Origin: an uncultured SAR86 cluster bacterium | Lineage (GTDB): Bacteria; Pseudomonadota; Gammaproteobacteria; Magnimaribacterales; D2472 | Direction of reading: 5' to 3' | Assembly: GCA_902628925.1 (NCBI GenBank) | Contig: CACOPA010000003.1 | Coordinates: 1-64,000 of the forward strand | Length of the DNA: 64,000 nt | Notes under the pieces: model-generated | What the model was told of the DNA's origin: nothing | Seen by the model: only the letters and a program-made list of their open reading frames with translations | The model's database searches: none | Position numbers and translations under genes: made by a program | In this document: one piece after another, positions 1 to 8,036 of the stretch | Layout: each line of letters opens with the position of its first letter | Numbering within the stretch: the first letter of the stretch is position 1

Positions 1-1
1 T

Positions 2-634
2 AGAAAAAAAATTATCTTTTCAAATAATTACAGTTGGAAAATTCCAAATCATATAATATTCAATGACTTTTCTTTCCAGCTACAGTTAAGATATCCAATT
101 TTAGTTTCTGGATACCTACTAACTGAATATGAGATTTCAAACTATGCTTTTGCATGGTTATTCGTTCAATGTTTTATGATCCCTTTAGGTATTATTCAAA
201 CTTTGATAGTTCCACAATACTATGAAAGATATTCAGATGGTAAAACTTTAATATCTTTACTTTATAAATCTTTATTTTTTGCTTTTGTGCTATCAATTGC
301 TACTTTTTTAGTTGGGAGCTTGCTTGAATATCCTCATAACTATTTTTACTCAAATTCTTATCCAAGCGCATTTATTTATATGTTTGCACTTCTACCCTAT
401 GTCTGCCTGAGGTATTTTTCAACATGCTTTACAGCATATTTAAAAACATATGATCGCGAAAAAAATATTACAGATGCACATATTTGGAGCATATCTGGAT
501 TAATTTTATTGAACATTATTCTATTCAAGTTTGAACTTGATCCATTAATAGTTATCTCATTTTCTTTGATTGCCTCTGAGATAATTTTTCTATCTATTAC
601 TGCTATTAATAGTGTCAAAATAAGTATTAAGTAG
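2..634 (+). CDS. Wzx-like polysaccharide flippase, C-terminal part (5' end outside window)
   Basis: The frame is open from the left edge, so only the last 210 codons of a longer gene are visible. The ATG at 176 lies inside the coding frame and is not the true start. The protein is a run of hydrophobic helices with short basic loops, rich in Phe, Tyr, Ile and Leu, as in the C-terminal half of MATE/Wzx-type lipid-linked oligosaccharide flippases of the inner membrane. Its codon use is even more AT-rich than that of the downstream genes, which is usual for surface-polysaccharide loci. It converges on a pyruvyl transferase with an 8 bp overlap. The flippase class is inferred from helix pattern and context, because the diagnostic N-terminal half is missing. 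Another polytopic exporter remains possible. Confidence 0.6.
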   Translation, partial: RKKIIFSNNYSWKIPNHIIFNDFSFQLQLRYPILVSGYLLTEYEISNYAFAWLFVQCFMIPLGIIQTLIVPQYYERYSDGKTLISLLYKSLFFAFVLSIATFLVGSLLEYPHNYFYSNSYPSAFIYMFALLPYVCLRYFSTCFTAYLKTYDREKNITDAHIWSISGLILLNIILFKFELDPLIVISFSLIASEIIFLSITAINSVKISIK

Positions 635-1460
635 TAGCTATACCTCTCGATATTAATTCCTCTGCTGTTGGAAAATAGAAATCTGCTAAACAAAATTCTA
701 GTCTTGATGTTTTAGATGCCAATATAATTTCTTCTGTAAGTTCTGATTGCTTAAAGATTGTGCAATTTTCATCTATCGATGATAAGAAATCTTTGTATTT
801 AAAGAGGTTCTCTTCATTATGAATTTCATCTGGAAGATATAAAGTAGATTTAAGTCCAAGAGCTCTTCCAAATATATATCCATGCAATGAGCTAGTCACC
901 AAATATTCAAACCTTTGAAGCTGATCAATGAATTTTTTTGGATTATTGTCAACATCAATAAAACTTGATTCAAATTCAAAATTATTGGCTTTATATCTAT
1001 AGTTATGAATTGGTGTATGAGCAATACCAACTCTTTTCTGACCATTATCTATAGACTTATATAAAACTTCAGAAACTAATAATCCTGGATCCAAAAGAAA
1101 CTTTGAAGTTAAATTTGGATTATCCAGTTGTATTTTTTTAAGAGATAGTTGCCCCCTAAGTCCATATAGTTGATCAAGATTTATTTTCTTTATTTTTTCA
1201 TCATTCCTTTTGAAGCCAACGCCGGCTAAAAGATCATTTCTATCATTTGTATATGAGGCAATTGATCCAACAAGTAAAAGTTTAGGCTTTTGTGGATTGT
1301 TGGTAATTTTAATATCCGAGCCGTATAGATACCGGACAATATCTTCATTAAACAGGTCACCTACGTTGCCTATTGATAAATATCTTGAAGTGAAATACTT
1401 AAGGGGATAATTAAAAAGACCTATACGATGCTTCCAATAACCAAGATTGATCTCTTTCAT
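627..1460 (-). CDS. Polysaccharide pyruvyl transferase family protein (WcaK/CsaB-like)
   Basis: This 277-residue cytoplasmic protein starts at an ATG. It has the layout of the polysaccharide pyruvyl transferase family, enzymes that add ketal-linked pyruvate from PEP to sugars of surface polymers. An N-terminal segment contains SIGNVGDLFNEDIV, the usual N/GDxL-type opening. A central GLRGQLSL matches the family's 'vRg..S' signature, and SSLHGYIFGRALG near residues 190-205 is the conserved S-x-H-G motif before the C-terminal strand. The gene converges on a flippase, which supports a role in capsule, O-antigen or exopolysaccharide decoration. Acceptor sugar and linkage cannot be read from sequence. 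Confidence 0.8.
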   Translation of the reverse strand: MKEINLGYWKHRIGLFNYPLKYFTSRYLSIGNVGDLFNEDIVRYLYGSDIKITNNPQKPKLLLVGSIASYTNDRNDLLAGVGFKRNDEKIKKINLDQLYGLRGQLSLKKIQLDNPNLTSKFLLDPGLLVSEVLYKSIDNGQKRVGIAHTPIHNYRYKANNFEFESSFIDVDNNPKKFIDQLQRFEYLVTSSLHGYIFGRALGLKSTLYLPDEIHNEENLFKYKDFLSSIDENCTIFKQSELTEEIILASKTSRLEFCLADFYFPTAEELISRGIATT

Positions 1461-1493
1461 AATTTAATGCACTGGTAAATTTTGATTTAATTT

Positions 1494-2633
1494 TTAATAA
1501 CCACTAATGTCAGCATATCTTGATTTGTGGTATGAAGAGGATCCAAAAATTTGTTCTGCCACTCTTGCACGTTTTAGATAAAAGCCTATGTCATACTCAT
1601 CTGTAACACCAATACCACCATGCATTTGTATTGATTCATTGCTTACTGTATGCAAGGTTGTTCCAGCTTGAAATTTTGCCAGGCTTGATAGCCTTTCCAG
1701 CTCATTAGAGTTTTCATCTGCAGCATGCATTGCAGCTATGACAGCTGATTTTGTTAACTCGATTTCACAAAACATTTTGGCTGCTCTATGTTGCAAAGCC
1801 TGAAATGACCCAATCAGAACACCAAACTGCTTTCTTTCCTTTAGATAATTTAAAGTTATTGCAAATGCTTCCTCAGTATTTCCTAGCATTTCCGCTGACA
1901 TTGCAATTCTTCCAAAATCCAAAACTTTGTGAATTTCATCAGAAGCACCATCAACTTCGCCAAGGATTTCCTCAGCTGCAATTGTTACATCTTCAAATGA
2001 AATATTTGCATAATTTCTTGAATCTGCAGTTGGCACTTTTCTTCTATTTATACCCTTTGAATTAGGATCTACAATGAATGCTGATAATCCTTGGGCATCA
2101 CCTTTGTTACCTGAAGTTCTAGCTATAACAATCAAAAGATCAGCACTTGAACCATCAATTACAAAAACTTTTTCTCCATTGAGGACCCATCCATCATTAT
2201 TTTTTTCTGCGCTAAGCTCTGTATTTGCAGGTTCATGATGTGATCCCTCGTCAATTGCTAGAGCAGTCGTCAGCTTGCCTTCAAGAATTTTTCCAAGAAG
2301 TTCTTCTTTTTGAGACTCAGAACCCATCTGATTGATCGAAGTAACGCCCAATACACCTGTAGCAAATAATGGAGAGGGAACTAGAGTTTTGCCTAACTCT
2401 TGAAGCACCACGCTTATGCCTGCAAGACCAAACTCTGAACCTCCATATTTTTCTGGAATAAGGATGCTTGTCCAACCAAGCTCGACCATTTCATTCCATA
2501 GACTTTCATCCCAAGAATTTGGATGATCATCATCTCTGAGTTTTCTTAAGTGAGACACCGGAGCTTTATCTTTTGCGAAGTTTGAAGCGGTATCTTTTAA
2601 GAACTGTAATTCTTCATTTAATACAAGTTTCAT
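1494..2633 (-). CDS. Acyl-CoA dehydrogenase, probably the non-catalytic partner of a heteromeric pair
   Basis: This 379-residue FAD-dependent acyl-CoA dehydrogenase fold protein has an N-terminal helical domain, a middle beta domain and a C-terminal helical bundle ending with MHGGIGVTDEYDIGFYLKR. Neither usual place for the catalytic base carries Glu. The YEGT-like position near the C-terminus reads QIFGSS. The helix position that holds Glu-Arg in its neighbour (E248-R249) reads Gly241-Arg242 here. Among mycobacterial FadE/ChsE proteins, such partners form alpha2beta2 enzymes with a catalytic subunit encoded next door. The gene lies 12 bases downstream of a second dehydrogenase in one operon. 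Heteromer formation is inferred; membership of the family is clear. Confidence 0.85.
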   Translation of the reverse strand: MKLVLNEELQFLKDTASNFAKDKAPVSHLRKLRDDDHPNSWDESLWNEMVELGWTSILIPEKYGGSEFGLAGISVVLQELGKTLVPSPLFATGVLGVTSINQMGSESQKEELLGKILEGKLTTALAIDEGSHHEPANTELSAEKNNDGWVLNGEKVFVIDGSSADLLIVIARTSGNKGDAQGLSAFIVDPNSKGINRRKVPTADSRNYANISFEDVTIAAEEILGEVDGASDEIHKVLDFGRIAMSAEMLGNTEEAFAITLNYLKERKQFGVLIGSFQALQHRAAKMFCEIELTKSAVIAAMHAADENSNELERLSSLAKFQAGTTLHTVSNESIQMHGGIGVTDEYDIGFYLKRARVAEQIFGSSSYHKSRYADISGY

Positions 2634-2645
2634 ATTAATCCTTTT

Positions 2646-3836
2646 TTAAGCCGGAAGATCTAAAACTCTTTTAGCGATTACATTTAATTGAACTTCAGAA
2701 GTACCACCCTCAATTGAGTTTGCTTTTGTCCGCAACCATGCCCTTGTAATAGCTTTCTCTTTAGATTCAGCTTCATCGCCATCCCAAATAAAACCTTTAT
2801 TACCCATGGCTTCAATCATGAGTTCATATCTGTTTTTATTATGTTCTGTCCCGTAGTATTTAAATATCGATGATGCAGCTGAGGCTTTTCCACCTTCATC
2901 GCCAGCTCTTTGGAGAGTCAAACCGAAGGAATGCTCTTTCATCTTATGCTCAGTAACTCTTGATCTAAAATCTAGATCTGCAATTTTCCCATTTTCTTCG
3001 CCAAGATATGTTTTTGCCAGCCCTATTACACCTTTAGTCTTAGATCCATCACCACCACCTGCAGCAAGGCCAAAATTTGATATAAAGTTTCTTTCATGTT
3101 GAAGGAGCTTCTTTGCAATCGTCCAGCCTTGATTTTCTTCTCCAATCAAGTTTTCTTTTGGGACTTTCACATTATCAAAAAAAGTTTCACAAAATGGAGA
3201 CTTTCCACTGATTAAGGTTATAGGTTTTGTAGACACTCCAGGATCAGCCATATCAATTAATAAAAAACTAATACCACTATGTTTTGGCTCTTTTGGGCCA
3301 GTCCTAACCAGAGCAAATATCCAATCAGCCTGATCAGCATATGATGTCCAAACTTTTTGGCCATTTACTAGATAATGATCACCCATATCTTCAGCTTTTG
3401 TTGAGAGAGAAGCTAAATCAGAACCTGATCCTGGTTCGGAGTAACCCTGGCACCATCTAATTTCGCCTTTAAGGATTTTTGGTATGTGTTCCATTTTTTG
3501 AGCTTCATTGCCGTATTCAATTATTACTGGAGCCAACATCCAAATACCAAAACTATTAAGTGCAGGTCTTGCTCCAATTTTGAAGAGTTCAGAGTTAAGA
3601 ATTTTAATTTCATCACTATTTAGTCCGCCCCCACCATATTCCTTAGGTAATGCTGGAGCAGTCCATCCTTTTTCACCCATTTTATCTAGCCATATTTTTG
3701 ATTCAGGATTTTTGTAGACAGCGTTCCTGCCACCCCAGACAACTTCGTCTTCTACCATTGGCGTTCTCATCGATGGAGGACAGTTTTCTTCTAACCACTC
3801 ACTAACTTCAGCTCTAAAATTTTCTAAATTACTCAT
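2646..3836 (-). CDS. Acyl-CoA dehydrogenase, probable catalytic subunit
   Basis: This 396-residue flavoenzyme would introduce the alpha-beta double bond into an acyl-CoA. It shows the substrate and FAD loop GYSEPGSGSDLASL (about residues 131-144), the beta-domain segment GQKVWTSYADQADW, and the C-terminal SIEGGTSEVQLNVIAKRVL. The tail belongs to the FadE subgroup with GGTSE in place of YEGT. Glu248-Arg249 sit in the helix where isovaleryl- and long-chain-type dehydrogenases, and the ChsE family, place the base. It is the first gene of a minus-strand operon and is followed 12 bases later by a dehydrogenase lacking that Glu. Substrate is unknown. Branched, steroid-like or odd-chain acyl-CoAs are plausible by analogy only. 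Confidence 0.9.
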   Translation of the reverse strand: MSNLENFRAEVSEWLEENCPPSMRTPMVEDEVVWGGRNAVYKNPESKIWLDKMGEKGWTAPALPKEYGGGGLNSDEIKILNSELFKIGARPALNSFGIWMLAPVIIEYGNEAQKMEHIPKILKGEIRWCQGYSEPGSGSDLASLSTKAEDMGDHYLVNGQKVWTSYADQADWIFALVRTGPKEPKHSGISFLLIDMADPGVSTKPITLISGKSPFCETFFDNVKVPKENLIGEENQGWTIAKKLLQHERNFISNFGLAAGGGDGSKTKGVIGLAKTYLGEENGKIADLDFRSRVTEHKMKEHSFGLTLQRAGDEGGKASAASSIFKYYGTEHNKNRYELMIEAMGNKGFIWDGDEAESKEKAITRAWLRTKANSIEGGTSEVQLNVIAKRVLDLPA

Positions 3837-3881
3837 ACAGGTTGTTTCCTAGATTATTTACTTGATAAATTGAAGAGCTAT

Positions 3882-3887
3882 TATAAT
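3882..3887 (+). promoter_or_regulatory. Possible -10 element for the alcohol dehydrogenase
   Basis: A perfect TATAAT lies 34 bases before the alcohol dehydrogenase ATG in the only divergent gap of this region. A TTGATA at 3862-3867 could serve as -35, but the 14-base spacer is short. An AAGGAA ribosome-binding site follows just before the start codon. Confidence 0.4.
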
Positions 3888-3921
3888 CAAAAGATTAAAT
3901 TAATTGTAATAAGGAATAGTT

Positions 3922-4965
3922 ATGAAAGCTTATCAAGTCGAAGAGCCAGGAAAACCTTTAGTTTGTAATGAAGTTGAAACACCAAACCCGCAAGGCAAAG
4001 AAGTTTTAGTAAAAACTATTAGTTGTGGAGTTTGTCACTCTGATGTTCACATTCATGAGGGCGCATTTAATCTTGGGGGTGGTAATAAGCTTGAACTGCC
4101 TCTGGAGAGACCTTACACCCTTGGACATGAAGTTTTTGGAGAAGTGATCGCCTGTGGAGATGATGCTACTGTTGAAATCGGATCTAAATTTGTTGTGTAT
4201 CCATGGATTGGATGTGGAGAATGTGAGTTATGCAAAAAAGGGGATGAGCACCTTTGTAATCTAGCTCAAAACATAGGTGTGCAGATGCCAGGTGGTTTTG
4301 GAGATCACATTTTAGTCCCTGACCAGAAATACTTACATGAAGCTGGGGACATAGAGCCTCATCTCGCAGGAAGCTATGCATGCTCAGGTTTAACAGCATA
4401 TAGTGCTTTAAAAAAAGGCTTACCATATTCATCCGGTAATAAAGCAATCATTTTGGGAGTTGGAGGAGTTGGAATGATGGGATTACAAATAGCGAAATCT
4501 GCATTTAATGTTAATCCAATTGTTATCGATGTTGATGATGAAAAACTTGAGATAGCATTGAGTAATGGTGCTTCAAAAGCATTTAACTCTACTAAAGAAG
4601 AATCGTTGATGGAGATCCTTGAACATACTGAGGGCGGTGCAATGACGTTAATAGATTTTGTTGGTTCAGAGTTATCAGTGGGCTTTGGAACCAATCTTTT
4701 AGCCAAGGGCGGTAAATACATTATCGTGGGTCTTTATGGTGGCGAATTAAAAATGCCATTACCCTTAATCCCAATCATGGAGAGAACCATTCAGGGCTCA
4801 TATGTTGGAAGCCCCGGAGATATGAAAGAATTGATGGAGCTAGTTCGCGCAAATAAAATTGATCCAATACCAGTTGAGAAGAGAAATGCATCTGAGGCTT
4901 ACCAGACTCTCTTAGATCTCAAAGATGGAAAAATAATTGGAAGAGCAGCATTAATGCATGATTAG
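3922..4965 (+). CDS. Zinc-dependent alcohol dehydrogenase (MDR family)
   Basis: This 347-residue cytosolic medium-chain dehydrogenase would oxidise an alcohol or reduce an aldehyde with NAD(H). Catalytic zinc ligands are visible as Cys38 in SCGVCHSD and His69-Glu70 in LGHE. The structural zinc site is the four-Cys lobe Cys98, Cys101, Cys104 and Cys112. The nucleotide fold shows GVGGVGMMG followed by an acidic strand end (VIDVDDEK), which favours NAD over NADP. The ATG has an AAGGAA ribosome-binding site. It diverges from the acyl-CoA dehydrogenase operon and overlaps the end of the sirtuin gene by 4 bases. Substrate cannot be assigned; primary alcohols are the family norm. Confidence 0.88.
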   Translation: MKAYQVEEPGKPLVCNEVETPNPQGKEVLVKTISCGVCHSDVHIHEGAFNLGGGNKLELPLERPYTLGHEVFGEVIACGDDATVEIGSKFVVYPWIGCGECELCKKGDEHLCNLAQNIGVQMPGGFGDHILVPDQKYLHEAGDIEPHLAGSYACSGLTAYSALKKGLPYSSGNKAIILGVGGVGMMGLQIAKSAFNVNPIVIDVDDEKLEIALSNGASKAFNSTKEESLMEILEHTEGGAMTLIDFVGSELSVGFGTNLLAKGGKYIIVGLYGGELKMPLPLIPIMERTIQGSYVGSPGDMKELMELVRANKIDPIPVEKRNASEAYQTLLDLKDGKIIGRAALMHD

Positions 4966-5708
4966 TCAAGATTAATCTTTGCAATAACCTCATTAATTTT
5001 TTCATTAATAACTATATCGGCTAACCCATCGTAGGGAGTCTCGTCATTATTAATAATGGCAAGCTTTGCATTGTTTTCTAATGCAATCTTTGGAAGAGAA
5101 GCAACAGGTTGAACAACTAATGATGATCCAAGCACTAAAAATAAATCACAACCTGCAGTTAAATTCCGAGCATCACTAAGATCATCTGCATTCATCGGCT
5201 GACCAAATGAAATGGTAGCGACTTTTATTAGGCCTGAGCAGTCATGACAGGCTGGAATTGGTTCGTCATTTCTTACGGCATCATGAAAAATTTTCAAAGA
5301 ATATTCTTTTTTACATTCAAGACATTTTGCAGATGTTGCATTTCCGTGGATTTCAATAATATTAGTATTTTTTTTGAATACTCTTTGATGCAAACCATCT
5401 ATATTTTGAGTTACTAGAAAATTATCCTCATTGAGATCTAATAATTTTGAAACAAATCGATGTCCCTCATTAGGATTTATTTCCTCTAGTAACTTATTTA
5501 ATTCAATGTTTCTTTTCCATGAAAGAATTCTCGACTGCTCACTTTTTATAAAATCATTGAAATAAATTGGTTTATTTGATTTCCAAAAACCATTATCACT
5601 CCTGAAATCAGGTAATCCGGAGTCGGTACTAATGCCTGCACCAGTAAGAATGATGATGCGGTTTGAATTTTTTATAAGATTTGATAATTCTCGAATTCGG
5701 TTACTCAT
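4962..5708 (-). CDS. Sir2-family NAD-dependent protein deacylase
   Basis: This 248-residue sirtuin would remove acyl groups from lysine side chains using NAD, for example on metabolic enzymes. The NAD loop GAGIST (residues 23-28) with GLPDFRS is present. So are the NID motif in TQNIDGLHQRV, the catalytic His121 in EIHGN, and four zinc cysteines at 129, 132, 154 and 157. The length matches bacterial CobB-type sirtuins. The chain lacks an obvious Tyr-x-x-Arg desuccinylase signature in the expected helix, so plain deacetylase activity is more likely, but this is not settled. The gene converges on the alcohol dehydrogenase and diverges from nadK, an enzyme of NADP supply. Confidence 0.88.
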   Translation of the reverse strand: MSNRIRELSNLIKNSNRIIILTGAGISTDSGLPDFRSDNGFWKSNKPIYFNDFIKSEQSRILSWKRNIELNKLLEEINPNEGHRFVSKLLDLNEDNFLVTQNIDGLHQRVFKKNTNIIEIHGNATSAKCLECKKEYSLKIFHDAVRNDEPIPACHDCSGLIKVATISFGQPMNADDLSDARNLTAGCDLFLVLGSSLVVQPVASLPKIALENNAKLAIINNDETPYDGLADIVINEKINEVIAKINLD

Positions 5709-5731
5709 AAGGAATAAATGTCTAGAGTAGT

Positions 5732-5737
5732 TATAAT
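5732..5737 (+). promoter_or_regulatory. Possible -10 element for nadK, giving a near-leaderless transcript
   Basis: A perfect TATAAT ends 6 bases before the nadK ATG. If used, transcription would begin at or within a base or two of the start codon. No ribosome-binding site and no convincing -35 box are visible in the 35-base divergent gap. Confidence 0.4.
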
Positions 5738-5743
5738 ACGCGC

Positions 5744-6610
5744 ATGTTTAAAAAAATAGGCTTAATTTTTAAGAATTCTCTCTCAGATAACGATAAGAAT
5801 AGTCTTAAGCAATTAATACCAGTCTTAATAAAATTAGACTGTACTATTTTTGTTGAGGAAGAAATTAATTTTGATGGGAATTTTGCAACTGAAGTATTAA
5901 ATGATTTTCCTAAGACCTTAGATCTGTTGATTGTATTTGGTGGAGATGGAACTTTCCTTAGTTCAGCTCGAAAATTTTTAGAGTCTGAAATACCCATGTT
6001 GGGAGTTAATTTTGGCAGCGTTGGGTTTTTAACCGATATTAGTGTAGAGGGTTTTGAAGAAACCGTTAAAGATATCTTGTCCGGAAGACATATTATAGAA
6101 GAAAGAGATTTAGTAAGAGTCTCATTTTCTAATCAGACATACTTCGGCTTGAATGAAGTCCTTATTCATTCAGGTTCATATGCTCAATTGATGAGGTATA
6201 AGTTAAAAATTGGTGAGAGAGTTGTTTATGAGCAGCGCTCTGATGGACTTATAGTAGCCACTCCAACAGGTTCATCAGCCTATGCATTATCTGCTGGAGG
6301 TCCAATTATTGATCCCGAACTATCTGTTTTTAACATAATACCCATGATGTCTCAAAGTCTATCTTCAAGGGCTCTTGTCTCTCCAAACAAAAAAGATATT
6401 TCAGTTGAAATAATGGACGGCCCTCTAGAGCATGGAATGATATGTGTTGATGGTCAAGAAAATATCGAAGTTAACTTTGGGGATGAAATTTTAATATCTA
6501 AGAATGAAATTAAATTAAAAATTGTCCATCCAAAAAATAATAATTTTTATGAATCTTGTAGAGAGAAGCTGGGATGGAGTCTTGATATTACCAATACCAA
6601 GCCATCTTGA
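5744..6610 (+). CDS. nadK: NAD kinase
   Basis: This 288-residue enzyme phosphorylates NAD to NADP in the cytosol. The family hallmark FGGDGTFL is at residues 65-72, and the second conserved block with YEQRSDGLIVATPTGSSAYALSAGG is intact, including the Gly-rich substrate loop. Length matches bacterial NadK (about 290). The ATG is used without a visible ribosome-binding site and sits directly behind a TATAAT. The gene begins a tightly packed plus-strand run: its TGA overlaps the TTG start of the rhomboid gene as TTGA. Confidence 0.95.
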   Translation: MFKKIGLIFKNSLSDNDKNSLKQLIPVLIKLDCTIFVEEEINFDGNFATEVLNDFPKTLDLLIVFGGDGTFLSSARKFLESEIPMLGVNFGSVGFLTDISVEGFEETVKDILSGRHIIEERDLVRVSFSNQTYFGLNEVLIHSGSYAQLMRYKLKIGERVVYEQRSDGLIVATPTGSSAYALSAGGPIIDPELSVFNIIPMMSQSLSSRALVSPNKKDISVEIMDGPLEHGMICVDGQENIEVNFGDEILISKNEIKLKIVHPKNNNFYESCREKLGWSLDITNTKPS

Positions 6611-7200
6611 GACTATCTCTTTCAAACATTCTTATATTTATAGCTATTCTTGCAAGCCTAGTTACTTTTTTTGGACAAAATCAACTCACTTTTTATTTGA
6701 CTTTTTTAAAGGCAGACATATCAAATGGCTTTTTAAGTTTTAGTAATTTTGAAAAGACATATTTCATAGATTATGAATTTTGGAGATTTTTATCTCCAAT
6801 CTTTCTTCATTTCTCAGTAGCTCATTTAGCATTTAATTCGCTATGGATTTATATTTTAGGAACTAGAATTGAAAGTTTTGAGGGCTTCAAAAAGTTAATG
6901 CTCCTTGTTATCTTTTCAGGAGGTTTTAGTAATTTTGCTGAATCTTCTGCATCTGGAGCTATTATATTTGGCGGCCTATCTGGCTGCGTTTATGGTTTGC
7001 TAGGTTATTGTTATATAAAAGAGTTTATTCATAAAAGATTTGCTTTTGGAATGCCTCCAGCAATATATATTTTTATGATTGTTTGGCTTGCATTGGGATA
7101 TCTAGATATCTTGAATCTTTTTGGTTTTGGAAAAATTGCAAACACCGCTCATTTGACTGGGCTGATTTGCGGTATATCATTTGCACTAATCAAAAAATGA
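6607..7200 (+). CDS. Rhomboid-family intramembrane serine protease
   Basis: This 197-residue polytopic inner-membrane protein has about six hydrophobic segments. The catalytic dyad is visible: Ser125 in FGGLSGCVYG (the GxSG motif) and His182 in NTAHLTGLICG. The supporting His68/His73/Asn77 cluster in HFSVAHLAFNS is also present. It is close to the compact six-helix rhomboid core, with no extra cytoplasmic domain as in GlpG. The start is a TTG that overlaps the nadK stop. The stop in turn overlaps the galU ATG, so the three genes look translationally coupled. Substrate is unknown. Confidence 0.87.
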   Translation: MRLSLSNILIFIAILASLVTFFGQNQLTFYLTFLKADISNGFLSFSNFEKTYFIDYEFWRFLSPIFLHFSVAHLAFNSLWIYILGTRIESFEGFKKLMLLVIFSGGFSNFAESSASGAIIFGGLSGCVYGLLGYCYIKEFIHKRFAFGMPPAIYIFMIVWLALGYLDILNLFGFGKIANTAHLTGLICGISFALIKK

Positions 7201-8036
7201 GCAACGCTAAAACTATTAAAAAAGCAGTATTGCCAGTCGCTGGGCTAGGTACTAGGTTTCTTCCTGCTACAAAAGCAATTCCTAAAGAAATGCTTCCAAT
7301 TGTTGATACTCCATTGGTTGAATTTGCTGTTAGAGAGGCAATTGAAGCTGGTATCGAGGAAATAATATTTGTAACTAGTCATACAAAACGATCTATCGAA
7401 GATCATTTCGATAGAAATCTTGAACTTGAATCAAAATTATCGAGCTCAAATAAAGAAAGTTACCTAGATAAAGTTAATTTAAATGAGTATGAGGGCATCA
7501 AGTTCTCATTTGTAAGACAAATAGATCAGAGAGGGCTTGGTGATGCAATCTCACAAGTTTCTCATCTCATACTTCCGGATGAGTATTTTGCAATCCTGCT
7601 TGCAGATGATTTATTTGATGGTAATCCTGGAGTTACATCTCAGCTAGTGGATGCATTTAAGTTGCATGGCAAAAGTATTATTGCAGTCAATGAGGTAAGC
7701 GAAGAGGAGACAAAAAAGTACGGTGTGATTAGTGGCGAGCTTTCAGGTAATCTTACAAGCATTGAAGAGATTGTAGAGAAACCGCAATCTAATCCTCCAA
7801 GTAATTTAGCAGTAACAGGAAGATACTTATTGAGTGGCGAGATTATGGAGGAACTAAAAACTCTTGAACCAGGCTTTGGTAATGAAATCCAACTAACTGA
7901 TGCAATCGGTAAAATGCTGCAAAAAGTTGAAATACTGGGATTGAAATACGATGCATTGAAATTTGATTGCGGTTCAAAAGAGGGGTTTGTTCAAGCCAAC
8001 ATTCATTTTGCAAAAAAACAACACATAATAAGTTGA
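7197..8036 (+). CDS. galU: UTP--glucose-1-phosphate uridylyltransferase
   Basis: This 279-residue nucleotidyltransferase makes UDP-glucose from UTP and glucose-1-phosphate for surface glycans. The N-terminal loop AGLGTRFLPATKAIPKEMLP is diagnostic of GalU. The acidic metal motif LADDLFDG and the downstream EKPQSNP segment are in place. The ATG at 7197 overlaps the rhomboid TGA. An in-frame extension further upstream exists but encodes no family sequence, so 7197 is chosen. The gene fits functionally with the polysaccharide locus at the left edge, though it is not in the same operon. Confidence 0.95.
   Translation: MSNAKTIKKAVLPVAGLGTRFLPATKAIPKEMLPIVDTPLVEFAVREAIEAGIEEIIFVTSHTKRSIEDHFDRNLELESKLSSSNKESYLDKVNLNEYEGIKFSFVRQIDQRGLGDAISQVSHLILPDEYFAILLADDLFDGNPGVTSQLVDAFKLHGKSIIAVNEVSEEETKKYGVISGELSGNLTSIEEIVEKPQSNPPSNLAVTGRYLLSGEIMEELKTLEPGFGNEIQLTDAIGKMLQKVEILGLKYDALKFDCGSKEGFVQANIHFAKKQHIIS

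Noticed and set aside
176..634. Treating the ATG at 176 as the start of a complete small membrane protein
   Set aside because: The same frame is open to the left edge with continuous membrane-protein sequence, so this is the end of a larger gene.
1751..2065. Open frame of 104 codons on the plus strand inside the acyl-CoA dehydrogenase
   Set aside because: It is an antisense shadow; the dehydrogenase frame has clear family sequence throughout.
4374..4721. Minus-strand open frame of 115 codons opposite the alcohol dehydrogenase
   Set aside because: The alcohol dehydrogenase motifs are unambiguous on the other strand, and nothing supports a second gene.
7967..8032. Longer pyrD starting at ATG 7967
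   Set aside because: This would add 22 residues overlapping galU with no family match; TTG 8033 gives normal length and a TTGA junction.
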